Below are positions 19,422 through 30,133 of a DNA stretch of 64,000 nt, piece after piece. A program made the translations under genes and the position numbers. Position 1 is the stretch's first letter. Every line of letters begins with the position of its first letter. Below the pieces are notes generated by a model. It did not search any database. It was not told the DNA's origin and saw nothing but the letters and a program-made list of their open reading frames with translations. Source of the stretch: Flavobacterium sp. UBA6721 (GTDB lineage: Bacteria > Bacteroidota > Bacteroidia > Flavobacteriales > Flavobacteriaceae); assembly GCA_002454195.1 (NCBI GenBank), contig DKIJ01000013.1, positions 1 to 64,000 of the forward strand, in the 5' to 3' direction.

Positions 19422-19643
19422 TCTATTTTTTTTAAATACAAAGACTTTACTTTTTATTTTTAAACGAACGAGACTTATACATTAATAAGATAATAGCTCA
19501 TTTAGCCCCTTAAATTAACAATCAATACAGCCATTAATAGGTTCGATTACACCTACTTTCTATACGTTTAAAAATGAAATAGCATTATCAACAAGTAGCT
19601 AAAAATAAAATCAAAAATTACTGTTAATTCTTTAGCTGACATC

Positions 19644-19675
19644 TTGTCATATCCATTCGAATTCTCTTATCTTTG
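19644..19675 (+). promoter_or_regulatory. Promoter of miaB
   Basis: A -33 TTG at 19644-19646 and -7 TATCTTTG at 19668-19675, spacing 21. The TTG is also an in-frame potential start codon of the miaB frame, but it lies upstream of the expected transcript start. Translation therefore begins at 19695. Confidence 0.75.
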
Positions 19676-19694
19676 TAGTCTGAAATTACAACTA

Positions 19695-21140
19695 ATGGAA
19701 AAGACTATAGAAGAGAGCAAACAAGGTGAAAGTCTTGTTTTAGAAAACAAACCCGAAAACAACAAAAAACTATACATAGAAAGTTATGGCTGTGCGATGA
19801 ATTTTTCGGACAGTGAAATCGTTGCTTCGATTTTATCTAGCAACGGATACAACACGACTCAAGTTTTAGAAGAAGCCGACTTGGTTTTAGTTAATACTTG
19901 TTCTATTCGTGATAAAGCAGAGCAAACTATCCGCAAACGTCTTGAAAAATACAACGCTGTAAAACGTATTAATTCGAAAATGAAAGTAGGCGTTTTAGGC
20001 TGTATGGCTGAACGCTTGAAAAGTCAATTCTTAGAACAAGAAAAAATTGTCGATTTAGTAGTAGGTCCTGATGCGTATAAAGATTTACCTAATCTTTTAA
20101 CAGAAGTAGAAGAAGGAAGAGATGCCATAAACGTAATCTTATCTAAAGAAGAAACCTATGGAGATATTTCTCCTGTACGATTAATGAGTAATGGAATTAC
20201 CGCTTTGGTTTCTATCACTCGTGGTTGCGATAACATGTGTACTTTTTGTGTAGTTCCTTTTACCAGAGGACGCGAAAGAAGCCGCGAACCACAAAGTATC
20301 ATGGCAGAAATTCAAGACTTGTATGAAAAAGGGTTTAAAGAGGTTACGCTTTTAGGTCAAAACGTAGATAGTTATTTATGGTATGGTGGCGGATTGAAAA
20401 AAGATTTCGACAAAGCCTCTGAAATACAAAAAGCGACTGCGGTAAATTTCGACCAATTATTAGAAATGGTGGCACAGGCATTTCCTAAAATGAGAATTCG
20501 TTTTTCGACTTCTAATCCTCAGGATATGCACGAAAGTGTTTTACACGTGATTGCTAAATATCCAAACATTTGCAAACACATTCACTTACCTGTTCAATCA
20601 GGAAGCAACCGTATCTTAAAAGAGATGAATCGTTTGCACACTCGAGAAGAGTACATGGAATTAGTTGATAAAATTTACAACATCATACCGGGTTGCGCAA
20701 TCACTCAAGATATGATTACTGGTTTCCCAACAGAAACTGAGGAAGACCATCAAGACACCTTAAGCTTAATGGAATATGTAAAATACAATTACGGATATAT
20801 GTTTGCCTATTCCGAAAGACCAGGAACTTTGGCAGAAAGAAAAATGGAAGATGACGTACCTGAAGAAACTAAATTAAGACGCCTCCAGGAAATTGTTGAC
20901 TTACAGCAAAAACACTCACTTAGTACTTGTCAGGAATTTATTGGTCAAACAGTTGAAGTTTTAATTGATAAAATCTCTAAGAAATCGGCAGCAGAATTCT
21001 CAGGAAGAAATTCACAAAATATCACGGTAGTATTCCCTAAAGAAAATTACAAAATTGGTGATTTTGTGAATGTAAAAATCACTTCCTGCACCAGCGGAAC
21101 ATTAAAAGGAGAAGCAGTGGGTTATTCTGAGATGAATTAA
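19695..21140 (+). CDS. miaB: tRNA-2-methylthio-N6-dimethylallyladenosine synthase MiaB
   Basis: 481 residues from the ATG at 19695. The N-terminal UPF0004 domain carries three cysteines of the auxiliary cluster (ESYGCAMNFSD, NTCSIRDKAEQ, LGCMAERL). The radical-SAM motif CDNMCTFC (Cys 178, 182, 185) is followed by VPFTRGRERSR, and the C-terminus is a TRAM domain. The enzyme methylthiolates i6A37 in tRNAs reading UNN codons, in the cytoplasm. About 350 bases separate it from the sigma-54 activator gene; that gap holds a palindromic repeat and a 45-codon reading frame. Confidence 0.96.
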   Translation: MEKTIEESKQGESLVLENKPENNKKLYIESYGCAMNFSDSEIVASILSSNGYNTTQVLEEADLVLVNTCSIRDKAEQTIRKRLEKYNAVKRINSKMKVGVLGCMAERLKSQFLEQEKIVDLVVGPDAYKDLPNLLTEVEEGRDAINVILSKEETYGDISPVRLMSNGITALVSITRGCDNMCTFCVVPFTRGRERSREPQSIMAEIQDLYEKGFKEVTLLGQNVDSYLWYGGGLKKDFDKASEIQKATAVNFDQLLEMVAQAFPKMRIRFSTSNPQDMHESVLHVIAKYPNICKHIHLPVQSGSNRILKEMNRLHTREEYMELVDKIYNIIPGCAITQDMITGFPTETEEDHQDTLSLMEYVKYNYGYMFAYSERPGTLAERKMEDDVPEETKLRRLQEIVDLQQKHSLSTCQEFIGQTVEVLIDKISKKSAAEFSGRNSQNITVVFPKENYKIGDFVNVKITSCTSGTLKGEAVGYSEMN

Positions 21141-21157
21141 AAAACCCCATCACTATA

Positions 21158-21253
21158 TGTCATTGCGAGGAACGAAGCAATCTTACTAAAGATATAAAAA
21201 AGAATTTCAATCAATTCAAACTGGATGTGATTGCTTCGTTCCTCGCAATGACA
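21158..21253. repeat. REP-like palindrome with perfect 25-bp arms
   Basis: The left arm at 21158-21182 (TGTCATTGCGAGGAACGAAG followed by CAATC) and the right arm at 21229-21253 are exact reverse complements. They enclose 46 bases of AT-rich loop. The arm matches the CATTGCGAGG...GAAGCAATC repeat theme found between genes in many bacteria. The element lies just after miaB and could act as a mRNA hairpin. It lacks any transposase. Confidence 0.85.
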
Positions 21254-21269
21254 AATTAAAAACATACAA

Positions 21270-21407
21270 ATGACTAAAAAACAACTATTCATTGCAATAG
21301 CCACTTTTATACTTGGATTTGGAGTGACTTTCTACATTATGAAGACCTATTTTCCTAAGGATAAAGTAGAAAAAACAACTTCAAACAATACTCAAACAAA
21401 CCCATAA
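21270..21407 (+). CDS. Small single-span membrane protein (45 residues)
   Basis: An ATG-initiated 45-codon frame. A Lys-rich start (MTKKQ) is followed by one hydrophobic helix (residues 6-24, FIAIATFILGFGVTFYIM) and a short polar tail KDKVEKTTSNNTQTNP. The topology and base composition suit a real small membrane protein, but no family is recognised. It lies between the palindromic repeat and the sigma-54 activator gene, on the same strand. Confidence 0.5.
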   Translation: MTKKQLFIAIATFILGFGVTFYIMKTYFPKDKVEKTTSNNTQTNP

Positions 21408-21490
21408 AGTACCTTTTATTCAAAATGAACTCTTAGATAAACATCAAGAAATCAAAACAAGAAACAAAGAACACTTTAAAAACAATAGAA

Positions 21491-22747
21491 ATGGAATCAG
21501 TACAAAACATAAAACAACGATTTGAGATTATTGGAAACGACCCAAAGCTCAATCGTGCCATTGAAAAAGCTATTCAAGTGGCTCCTACTGATATTTCAGT
21601 ATTGGTTACTGGTGAAAGTGGTGTAGGTAAAGAAAACATCCCTAGAATAATCCATTCATTATCCCACAGAAAACACGGCAAATACATTGCTGTAAACTGT
21701 GGTGCCATTCCAGAAGGAACAATTGACAGTGAACTTTTTGGGCACGAAAAAGGAGCTTTTACCGGAGCAACAAGTACACGTGAAGGGTATTTTGAAGTAG
21801 CCAATGGTGGAACTATTTTCTTAGACGAAGTAGGCGAACTTCCGCTAACAACCCAAGTTCGTTTATTAAGAATTCTTGAAAATGGAGAATTCTTAAAAGT
21901 AGGTTCATCACAAGTTCAAAAAACAGATGTCCGAATTGTTGCGGCAACCAATGTGAATCTTTTCAGTGCTATTGAAAAAGGAAAATTCCGTGAAGACTTA
22001 TATTATCGTCTAAGCACAGTGGATATCACTTTACCACCTTTACGAGACAGAAAAGACGACATCCATTTGTTATTTAGAAAATTTGCGGCCGACTTTGCTC
22101 ATAAATACAAAATGCCTCCATTAAAATTAGATGACAATGCTGTTCAGCTTTTGCAAAAATACCGTTGGAGTGGAAACATTAGACAACTTCGAAATGTAGC
22201 CGAACAAATTTCAGTTTTAGAAACCAATCGCGATATCACTGCTCCTACTTTGCAATCGTACTTACCTCCTACTGAAGGCAGTAATTTACCATCTGTAATT
22301 AGTAGCAATAAGAGCGAAAGTGATTTTAGCACCGAAAGAGATATTTTATACAAAGTACTTTTTGACATGAAAAGTGATTTGAATGATTTAAAGAAACTCA
22401 CATTGGAACTAATGAAAAGTGGCGCTGCAAAAGCTCAAGATATCAATCCGAATCTTATTCAAAAAATTTACGGAACAAAAGAAGATAACGAAATCGAATT
22501 TGAAGAACAAGCGGTAACAACAGTTGTATCACCAACTCCACACACTGAAACGTACACAAATCCCGAAGATAATTATTTGTTTGCAGAAACAATTGAAGAA
22601 GAGGAAGTATTACGATTAGAGCAAAAAGAAATCGAAATGATCAAAAAGTCCTTAGAAAAAAACAAAGGAAAAAGAAAAGCAGCTGCTGATGAATTAGGAA
22701 TTTCTGAACGAACCCTTTACCGAAAGATCAAACAATTCGACCTTTAA
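21491..22747 (+). CDS. Sigma-54-dependent transcriptional activator (AAA+ and Fis-type HTH)
   Basis: 418 residues. There is no receiver or other sensory domain: the AAA+ domain starts almost at once, with Walker A GESGVGKE (41-48), the sigma-54 contact loop GAFTGA (88-93), Walker B GGTIFLDEVGEL and the R-finger region FREDLYYRL. A linker of about 120 residues precedes a Fis-type HTH at the C-terminus (RKAAADELGISERTLYRKI). It activates RpoN-dependent promoters; the targets are unknown. Constitutive activity or control by partner proteins is inferred from the missing sensor. It leads into lptE on the same strand. Confidence 0.93.
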   Translation: MESVQNIKQRFEIIGNDPKLNRAIEKAIQVAPTDISVLVTGESGVGKENIPRIIHSLSHRKHGKYIAVNCGAIPEGTIDSELFGHEKGAFTGATSTREGYFEVANGGTIFLDEVGELPLTTQVRLLRILENGEFLKVGSSQVQKTDVRIVAATNVNLFSAIEKGKFREDLYYRLSTVDITLPPLRDRKDDIHLLFRKFAADFAHKYKMPPLKLDDNAVQLLQKYRWSGNIRQLRNVAEQISVLETNRDITAPTLQSYLPPTEGSNLPSVISSNKSESDFSTERDILYKVLFDMKSDLNDLKKLTLELMKSGAAKAQDINPNLIQKIYGTKEDNEIEFEEQAVTTVVSPTPHTETYTNPEDNYLFAETIEEEEVLRLEQKEIEMIKKSLEKNKGKRKAAADELGISERTLYRKIKQFDL

Positions 22748-22814
22748 AAAGAAAAACCAATATTAAAATCCGAAATTGCTCCACCAGTTCGCTAACGCTC
22801 GATTCCAAATTCAC

Positions 22815-22822
22815 TATCTTTG
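22815..22822 (+). promoter_or_regulatory. Candidate -7 box upstream of lptE
   Basis: TATCTTTG matches TAnnTTTG and lies 66 bases before the lptE ATG. No clear TTG was found at the right spacing, so only the -7 element is supported. Confidence 0.45.
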
Positions 22823-22843
22823 ACAGACTTTTGAATTTCGAAT

Positions 22844-22874
22844 ATTGGAATTTGGAGTTTAAAAATTGGAATTT
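22844..22874. repeat. TTGGAATTT-type short intergenic repeat
   Basis: ATTGGAATTTGGAG...AATTGGAATTT occurs directly before the lptE start. The same motif recurs as a longer inverted array at 61961-62030 in this window. Confidence 0.5.
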
Positions 22875-22887
22875 ATTATCTATTTTC

Positions 22888-23391
22888 ATGAAAAAAATAC
22901 TTTCACTTTTTGCACTAATCACTCTTTTTATGTTGAGTGGTTGCAGCATTTACAATTTTACTGGGACTGGAAAAATTGATGCCAAAACCTTTCAGGTTAA
23001 TTTTTTCCAAAACAATGCTGATTTAGTTGAACCAGGGATTGACCGAACTTTTACATTAACACTACAGGACATTTTACAAAATCAAACGAATTTGAATTTG
23101 GTTAAAAATGGAGCCGACTTGACTTACGAGGGTGAAATCACCGATTACCGCATTAGCCCCATGACAGCCACTGCCGACCAACAAGCTGCCCAAAACCGTT
23201 TAAAAATTAGAGTCAATGTACGTTTTACCAATAAGAACAAAGAATCAGACGATTTTGAAAAACCATTTGAATTCTATTACGACTATCCTGCAACTACACA
23301 ATTGCAAGGCGCAGTGTTAAATACAGCCTTAAAAGAAATTTTTGAACGTATTACTCAAGATATTTTTAATGAATCATTAGCCAAATGGTAA
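22888..23391 (+). CDS. lptE: LPS-assembly lipoprotein LptE
   Basis: 167 residues from the ATG at 22888. The lipoprotein signal has lipobox LSGCS (Cys 19). The following SIYNFTGTGKIDAKTFQVNF region and the TGEITDYRISPM-like beta stretch fit the Bacteroidota LptE family. LptE plugs LptD and delivers LPS to the outer leaflet of the outer membrane. An in-frame ATG 19 codons upstream lies within the repeat-rich leader and would bury the signal peptide, so the later start is used. Order sigma-54 activator, lptE, hypothetical, secG is a common flavobacterial arrangement. Confidence 0.85.
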   Translation: MKKILSLFALITLFMLSGCSIYNFTGTGKIDAKTFQVNFFQNNADLVEPGIDRTFTLTLQDILQNQTNLNLVKNGADLTYEGEITDYRISPMTATADQQAAQNRLKIRVNVRFTNKNKESDDFEKPFEFYYDYPATTQLQGAVLNTALKEIFERITQDIFNESLAKW

Positions 23392-23461
23392 TCAATGTTG
23401 ATTCGGTTATTTGTTCATTCCCAAACGATTTAACAAATAACCAAATAACCAAATAAAATTT

Positions 23462-24301
23462 ATGAATGTAACCGATTATACCTATTTACTCAACAAACCC
23501 AATACTATTACCGAAAAGCAAACTCTTGCTTTAGAAAAGGTATTGGAGGAGTTTCCGTATTTTCAAAGTGCCCGCGCTTTACGTTTAAAAGGTTTATATA
23601 ACGAAAATAGTTTTAAGTATAATTCGGCATTAAAAGTAACTGCAGCACATACCACCGACAGAACGGTATTGTTTGATTTCATAAGTTCGGAAGAATTTAA
23701 TGCCATTCAAAAAGAATTATTCGAGAAAAAAGCGAACGAATTACTTTCGATTAACGTAATTGACAGTGTCGAAATCGTTCCGCCATCATTCAACACGGTT
23801 AATCAGGATATTGAAATAGAAACCAAGTCGCTGGACACTATTGAATACGACGAAACAAGTAGTACTCCAGAAGAAAAATTAGAATTAGGTAGACCTTTAG
23901 AATTTTCTAAAAATGAAACCCATTCGTTTCAAGAATGGCTACAACTTTCCAGAATACAACCAATAATTAGAGAACCTGAAACCAATAATAATTCAGCAAC
24001 TCCAAAAAACGAGGATGTTTCGAAGAAGAAAAAAGAAGCAATTATTGATAAATTTATTCAGAGCAATCCCAAGATTCCCGCTATCAAACCAGGAACTCCT
24101 ACGAACTTTACTTTAGACATCAACAAAGACGATACTACTTCGCTAATGACCGAAACTTTAGCCAAGGTATATTTAGAACAAAAAAAATATCAAAAAGCAA
24201 TTCAAGCTTATGAAATATTAATTTTGAAATATCCAGAAAAAAGTAGTTTCTTTGCAGACCGCATAGCGGATATTAAGATTTTACAACAAAATAATAATTA
24301 A
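23462..24301 (+). CDS. Hypothetical protein with C-terminal TPR-like segment
   Basis: 279 residues, soluble and without a signal peptide. The N-terminal part is helical (LEEFPYFQSARALRLKGLYN). The centre is low-complexity and polar (about 120-205). The last 60 residues carry a TPR-like unit (TLAKVYLEQKKYQKAIQAY followed by LKYPEKSSFFADRI). No enzyme motif is visible. It lies between lptE and secG, six bases before secG, so it is probably co-transcribed. Role unknown; a protein-interaction role is inferred from the TPR. Confidence 0.75.
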   Translation: MNVTDYTYLLNKPNTITEKQTLALEKVLEEFPYFQSARALRLKGLYNENSFKYNSALKVTAAHTTDRTVLFDFISSEEFNAIQKELFEKKANELLSINVIDSVEIVPPSFNTVNQDIEIETKSLDTIEYDETSSTPEEKLELGRPLEFSKNETHSFQEWLQLSRIQPIIREPETNNNSATPKNEDVSKKKKEAIIDKFIQSNPKIPAIKPGTPTNFTLDINKDDTTSLMTETLAKVYLEQKKYQKAIQAYEILILKYPEKSSFFADRIADIKILQQNNN

Positions 24302-24307
24302 GTAATA

Positions 24308-24649
24308 ATGAGCACATTTTCAATTTTTTTAGTTTTAATAACTATAGTTTGTTTCCTACTGATTGTAGTAATCATGGTTCAAAACCCTAAAGGAGGAGGT
24401 TTATCATCTTCAATAGGTGGATCACAAATGTTAGGTGGAGTACAAAAAACTACTGACTTTTTAGATAAAAGTACATGGACTTTAGCTATCGTATTAATCG
24501 CTTTGATTCTATTATCTAGCTTAAGTTTTACTGGAAATTTAGGAGATAGCGAATCTAAAATTATTGAAAACACTGAAGCCGCAGCACCTGCAGCACAAAC
24601 TGCTCCTGCAACTCCGGCGACACCAGCTACGCCAAATTCAGCAAAATAA
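24308..24649 (+). CDS. secG: Preprotein translocase subunit SecG
   Basis: 113 residues. Two transmembrane helices (about 5-22 and 56-77) flank the conserved cytoplasmic loop QNPKGGGLSSSIGGSQMLGG. The SecG subunit enhances SecYEG translocation. The tail of about 30 residues is Ala/Pro/Thr-rich, an extension often seen in Bacteroidota. It follows the TPR-like gene by six bases and ends at a strong hairpin terminator. Confidence 0.95.
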   Translation: MSTFSIFLVLITIVCFLLIVVIMVQNPKGGGLSSSIGGSQMLGGVQKTTDFLDKSTWTLAIVLIALILLSSLSFTGNLGDSESKIIENTEAAAPAAQTAPATPATPATPNSAK

Positions 24650-24670
24650 TTACTATCTAAATAGAACAAA

Positions 24671-24702
24671 AATGCCAGCCTGTCAAAGCTGGCATTTTTT
24701 TT
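24671..24702 (+). terminator. Terminator after secG
   Basis: Perfect stem AATGCCAGC / GCTGGCATT with an eight-base loop and an eight-T tail. It separates secG from groES. The groES leader (24703-24790) shows no CIRCE-type inverted repeat. Confidence 0.88.
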
Positions 24703-24790
24703 AAGAAAAAATGGCAGAAAAAATCGACTGGCATAATTTCTGAATATAGAGAAGCAAAATTTAATTTAATCAATAAAAAAATAAAAAATC

Positions 24791-25066
24791 ATGACATTAA
24801 ACATTAAACCACTTTCAGACCGAGTTCTGATTGAACCAGTTGCAGCCGAAACTAAGACAGCGTCAGGGATTTTTATTCCAGATACTGCCAAAGAAAAACC
24901 ACAAAAAGGAACCGTTGTAGCCGTTGGAAATGGCACAAAAGATCATGAAATGACCGTTAAAGTAGGTGACACTGTACTTTACGGTAAATATGCTGGAACC
25001 GAATTAAAATTAGAGGGGAAAGACTATTTGATTATGAGAGAAGACGATATTCTTGCAATAATCTAA
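24791..25066 (+). CDS. groES: Co-chaperonin GroES
   Basis: 91 residues, usual length for Cpn10. Conserved [13 protein letters not shown] at the N-terminus, a mobile loop [19 protein letters not shown] (about residues 19-37) and a C-terminal [12 protein letters not shown]. It caps GroEL for folding of cytoplasmic proteins. It lies 57 bases upstream of groEL, with no terminator in between, so the two form an operon. Confidence 0.97.
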   Translation: MTLNIKPLSDRVLIEPVAAETKTASGIFIPDTAKEKPQKGTVVAVGNGTKDHEMTVKVGDTVLYGKYAGTELKLEGKDYLIMREDDILAII

Positions 25067-25117
25067 AATTAAGTATTAAGAATTGAGTACAAAGTATTAA
25101 GATTTTTAAAGTAATAA

Positions 25118-26755
<1,638 letters not shown>

Positions 26756-26777
26756 TATCTTCCCACATAGATAAACA

Positions 26778-26809
26778 AAAAACCGTCTCGTAAATGAGAC
26801 GGTTTTTTT
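26778..26809 (+). terminator. Terminator after groEL
   Basis: Stem AAACCGTCTC / GAGACGGTTT with a T run; 22 bases after the groEL stop and before the convergent DedA gene. Confidence 0.88.
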
Positions 26810-26836
26810 ATACACTTAGTTTTTAAAAGTACTATT

Positions 26837-27526
26837 TTATTCTTCGTTTTTTGAATGCTTTGTTTTCTTTGTCAATTTAAGTATAACTGGGGAAAGTGTA
26901 ACAAACACTAATCCAATAACAATAATCTCAATATGTTCTTTTAAATCAATTTGATAATTGTTTAACAAAAAGCCATACAAATAATGTCCTGCAAAAATTA
27001 AAGTAAATGACCAAAGAAATGAACTCAATACATTATAAAACATAAACTTTTTTCTGTCCATAGTAACAATTCCAGCTACAATGGGTGCGAAAGTTCTAAA
27101 AATTGGTAGAAATCGAGCAAAAATAATCGCTCTTCCTCCATGCCTTTCAAAGAAATCTTTAGATTGAATTAAGTATTGTTTTTTAAACCAAAAACTATCT
27201 TGACGATTGTACAAATAATAACCACTCTTAGCACCAAACCAGTAACCTACGATATTTCCTAAAATACCAGCAATAGCCACTAATGTTGAAAGCAAAGTGA
27301 CATTAATAAAATCGCTTTCAATGAATACAATATTTTCGATTAGTTCTCGATTGTAAATTCCTGCCAAGAACAACAAACTATCGCCTGGCAAAAAGAAACC
27401 AGCAAACAATCCTGTTTCGGCAAAAACTATAAACAATACTATATAGATACCCATTTTAACCCCATTTATATCAAAATGGATGTAAAAAAGCGGGTCAATT
27501 AAATTTTTCCAATCAAAGTTATTCAT
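26837..27526 (-). CDS. DedA family membrane protein
   Basis: 229 residues from the ATG at 27526 (MNNFDWKNL). Hydrophobic segments surround the DedA core: ETGLFAGFFLPGDSLLFLAG (about residues 38-57), GYWFGAKSGYYLY and FARFLPIFRTFAPIVAGI (about 140-157). DedA proteins flip undecaprenyl phosphate or phospholipids in the inner membrane; the precise substrate here is not known. An in-frame ATG 20 codons upstream would add a leader absent from the family. Confidence 0.88.
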   Translation of the reverse strand: MNNFDWKNLIDPLFYIHFDINGVKMGIYIVLFIVFAETGLFAGFFLPGDSLLFLAGIYNRELIENIVFIESDFINVTLLSTLVAIAGILGNIVGYWFGAKSGYYLYNRQDSFWFKKQYLIQSKDFFERHGGRAIIFARFLPIFRTFAPIVAGIVTMDRKKFMFYNVLSSFLWSFTLIFAGHYLYGFLLNNYQIDLKEHIEIIVIGLVFVTLSPVILKLTKKTKHSKNEE

Positions 27527-27664
27527 TATTCTAATTTTAAGCGATACTATTTGTGCGTGAAAGTAACAATAATTTACCTCAACCACAATTTATTGAATTT
27601 GTTTTAAAGTTTTATTAACGAAAAATAGAAGCTTAAAATTAGAATCCTAAAAACTACTCAAGCA

Positions 27665-28009
27665 CTACTCCTTTCTATCGTATTTACAACAAGAATGCAA
27701 ATTCTCATAATCCTCCTTTGTTGCTTTTACTTCATCAGTATCATGACCTACTTTAGCGATTGCTTTTATCAAATCAAGCGGATTACACTTCTCTTCATTC
27801 ATAATAACCGATAATTGATGTGTACCAATATTCCAATCGGCAGTTTTTACTCCTGGGACAGCATAAGCGGCTTTTTCAATTCTTTTTTTACACAACTCAC
27901 AACTACCATTAACTTCAGTTGTATATTTTAAATTTTTATTTTTTTTCACTTGGGCTTGTGTCGACAATCCAATGATTAGAAATGCAATAGTGAGAATACT
28001 ATTTTTCAT
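27665..28009 (-). CDS. Secreted heavy-metal-associated (HMA) domain protein
   Basis: 114 residues from the ATG at 28009. A signal peptide (LTIAFLIIGLSTQAQ) is followed by an HMA-like ferredoxin fold with the metal motif GSCELCKKRIEKA (CxxC), then KAIAKVGHDTDEVKA. A further CC pair stands near the C-terminus (LHSCCKYD). The CxxC lacks the usual Met of GMxCxxC. It probably binds copper or a similar ion in the periplasm. It starts 17 bases after the TonB receptor stop and is likely co-transcribed with it. Confidence 0.82.
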   Translation of the reverse strand: MKNSILTIAFLIIGLSTQAQVKKNKNLKYTTEVNGSCELCKKRIEKAAYAVPGVKTADWNIGTHQLSVIMNEEKCNPLDLIKAIAKVGHDTDEVKATKEDYENLHSCCKYDRKE

Positions 28010-28025
28010 CTTTCTCTTTTTTAAA

Positions 28026-30035
28026 TTATTTAATTTTAAATCGTAATCCAGCATAATACATTTGTCCAAAAACTGGCGCATATAACATAGAAGCATCAAA
28101 ATTAGTTCCAAAAGGATCATCATTTCCTAATACTGCTTTCATTTGTTTGTAATTACCAATATTTTCCCCTCCCACATAAACTTCAAATGTATCTGAAAAA
28201 ACACGAGTAAGCTGCGCATTCATTAAAGCATAACTTGGTGAGAAATCAGGCAATCGATCTGCTTCTGGATTGGTTGCCGTTGTAGGCAATTGTTGTTGAC
28301 CAATCCAATTCAATGTATAATCCATTTTCCATTGCTTTCCTTTTTCCGTAATTGGTGTTTCGTACTCTAAATTACTAAAAAAACGATGTTTTGCTTGAAA
28401 AGGTCTTTGAAAATTTCCAGACAAATACTGCGTCTTTGTATCATAAAATTTATACGCTGTTCTTACATTTAAATTACGAATCAACTCATAGTTAAATTCT
28501 AATTGTAAACTGTTAGCAAAAGATTTCCCATCTAAATTATAAAACAAAACTTCTTGTGGACTTTGCATAACATCAACAATGGCTTGATTTGAAAAATCAG
28601 TTCGATAAACATCTAGGACAACTTCGGCATTTCTATTCAACAATTCGAATTTCTGAGAAAAACTCACCCCATAATTCCAAGCTATTTCTGGATTCAAACC
28701 ATAAATTTTGCCTGAAGTATCTAAAAATGAAAACCTTCTTGAACTAGCAAATAATTGTTGATTTTCGGCAAAAACATTTGCTGACCGTTTTCCTCTACCA
28801 GCCGAAAAACGAAACACGGCTTTTTCCCAAGGATTGTAACGTGCATGCAATCTTGGCGTAAAGAAAGTCCCTAATCGATTATGATTATCAACTCTACCTC
28901 CTAAAATCAAACTAAAATTATCTAAGTTATCATAGGTATACTCAAAAAATGCTCCTACCGAATTATCAATTCGACTATAATCGTTGGTATTTACAAATTC
29001 TTGATAATTATCGTACGTAAAGTTCAAACCTGCAGCAAACTTATTCATCGTGTTACCAATGATAGAATTAAAAATTAAATTCGAATAATAACTATTTTGC
29101 TTGATATTATATAAGTTCAATCCATAATACGATTCTTGATTATGACTATTAAAAGCATTTTGAAAACCGATACTTTGAAAAGGCATTTCTGGAAAAACAT
29201 AACCAATCTTAGTAGAAACATCAAAACGTTCTGTATTGACTTCTGAACCCCAATAATTAGTAGTTCCTTTGTCTCTATCTTTATCAAAAGCAACTTCTCC
29301 ACCTTGCTTTTTATCGTTCATGTATCTAAAATTAATAAAACTAACCAAGCCTTTTTCGGCGTTATTATACTGATAACGGTTCATTATATTAATTTGATTC
29401 CCCAAAGGTCCATCTAAAAAACCGTCATTATTCATGTCGTTTTTAGTCACTCTAGCATTTCCGTGTAACAACAAGCTTGTTGCCCACTTATCTGAAAGTT
29501 GTTTCGTAAGATGCGTATTCAATTCAAAACGGGAATCAGTAGACCCATAAAGATTAAGAAAAAAAGGAATATCGTTAACAGGCTTTAGAAGTTCGGCATT
29601 AATTTGCCCCGAAATACTTTCAAAACCATTTACAACACTACCAGCGCCTTTAGTCACTTGAATACTTTCGACCCAAGTTCCAGGAGTAAAAGACAAGCCA
29701 TAAGCCTGAGAAGCCCCTCTTACAGAAGGAATATTTTCCTCTGTTATCATCAAATAAGGACTTGTTAAACCTAACATTTTTATTTGTTTGGTTCCTGTTA
29801 TTGCATCCGAAAAATTGACATCGATTGACGGATTTGTTTCAAAACTTTCGGCCAAATTACAACAAGCTGCTTTAAGCAGTTCTTTACTGGTAATCAATGA
29901 AGTATTTGAAGTTACGGTATACGATTTTTGAATTCCTTTTTTCTTTTTTACCAATTTTACTTCCTTCAAATCTTCTTGTGAAAATGAGGTAAGGCTTAGT
30001 AAAAAAAGTACCAAAGACATGATATTTTTTTGCAT
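28026..30035 (-). CDS. TonB-dependent outer-membrane receptor, probably metal-linked
   Basis: 669 residues with a signal peptide (MSLVLFLLSLTSFSQ). There is no N-terminal carboxypeptidase-like repeat. The plug domain (about 35-150) has a CC pair (LLKAACCNLAESFE) and SIRGASQAYGL-like plug phrases. The long beta-barrel ends in a C-terminal aromatic-rich strand. Transport of a metal or metal complex is inferred from the neighbours, an HMA protein and a HYC_CC_PP protein. No SusD partner is present. It stands 98 bases downstream of the HYC_CC_PP gene on the same strand. Confidence 0.85.
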   Translation of the reverse strand: MQKNIMSLVLFLLSLTSFSQEDLKEVKLVKKKKGIQKSYTVTSNTSLITSKELLKAACCNLAESFETNPSIDVNFSDAITGTKQIKMLGLTSPYLMITEENIPSVRGASQAYGLSFTPGTWVESIQVTKGAGSVVNGFESISGQINAELLKPVNDIPFFLNLYGSTDSRFELNTHLTKQLSDKWATSLLLHGNARVTKNDMNNDGFLDGPLGNQINIMNRYQYNNAEKGLVSFINFRYMNDKKQGGEVAFDKDRDKGTTNYWGSEVNTERFDVSTKIGYVFPEMPFQSIGFQNAFNSHNQESYYGLNLYNIKQNSYYSNLIFNSIIGNTMNKFAAGLNFTYDNYQEFVNTNDYSRIDNSVGAFFEYTYDNLDNFSLILGGRVDNHNRLGTFFTPRLHARYNPWEKAVFRFSAGRGKRSANVFAENQQLFASSRRFSFLDTSGKIYGLNPEIAWNYGVSFSQKFELLNRNAEVVLDVYRTDFSNQAIVDVMQSPQEVLFYNLDGKSFANSLQLEFNYELIRNLNVRTAYKFYDTKTQYLSGNFQRPFQAKHRFFSNLEYETPITEKGKQWKMDYTLNWIGQQQLPTTATNPEADRLPDFSPSYALMNAQLTRVFSDTFEVYVGGENIGNYKQMKAVLGNDDPFGTNFDASMLYAPVFGQMYYAGLRFKIK

Positions 30036-30133
30036 AAAAAAATGATTTAAAATGTTGAAATAAAACTATTTGAGAAAAAATCACAAATAGAGGTTGTAAT
30101 CGTTTAAAAACGATTGGCTATCAAACATTTAAA

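Noticed and set aside
24703..24790. CIRCE/HrcA operator before groES
   Set aside because: No TTAGCACTC-like inverted repeat is present in the leader.
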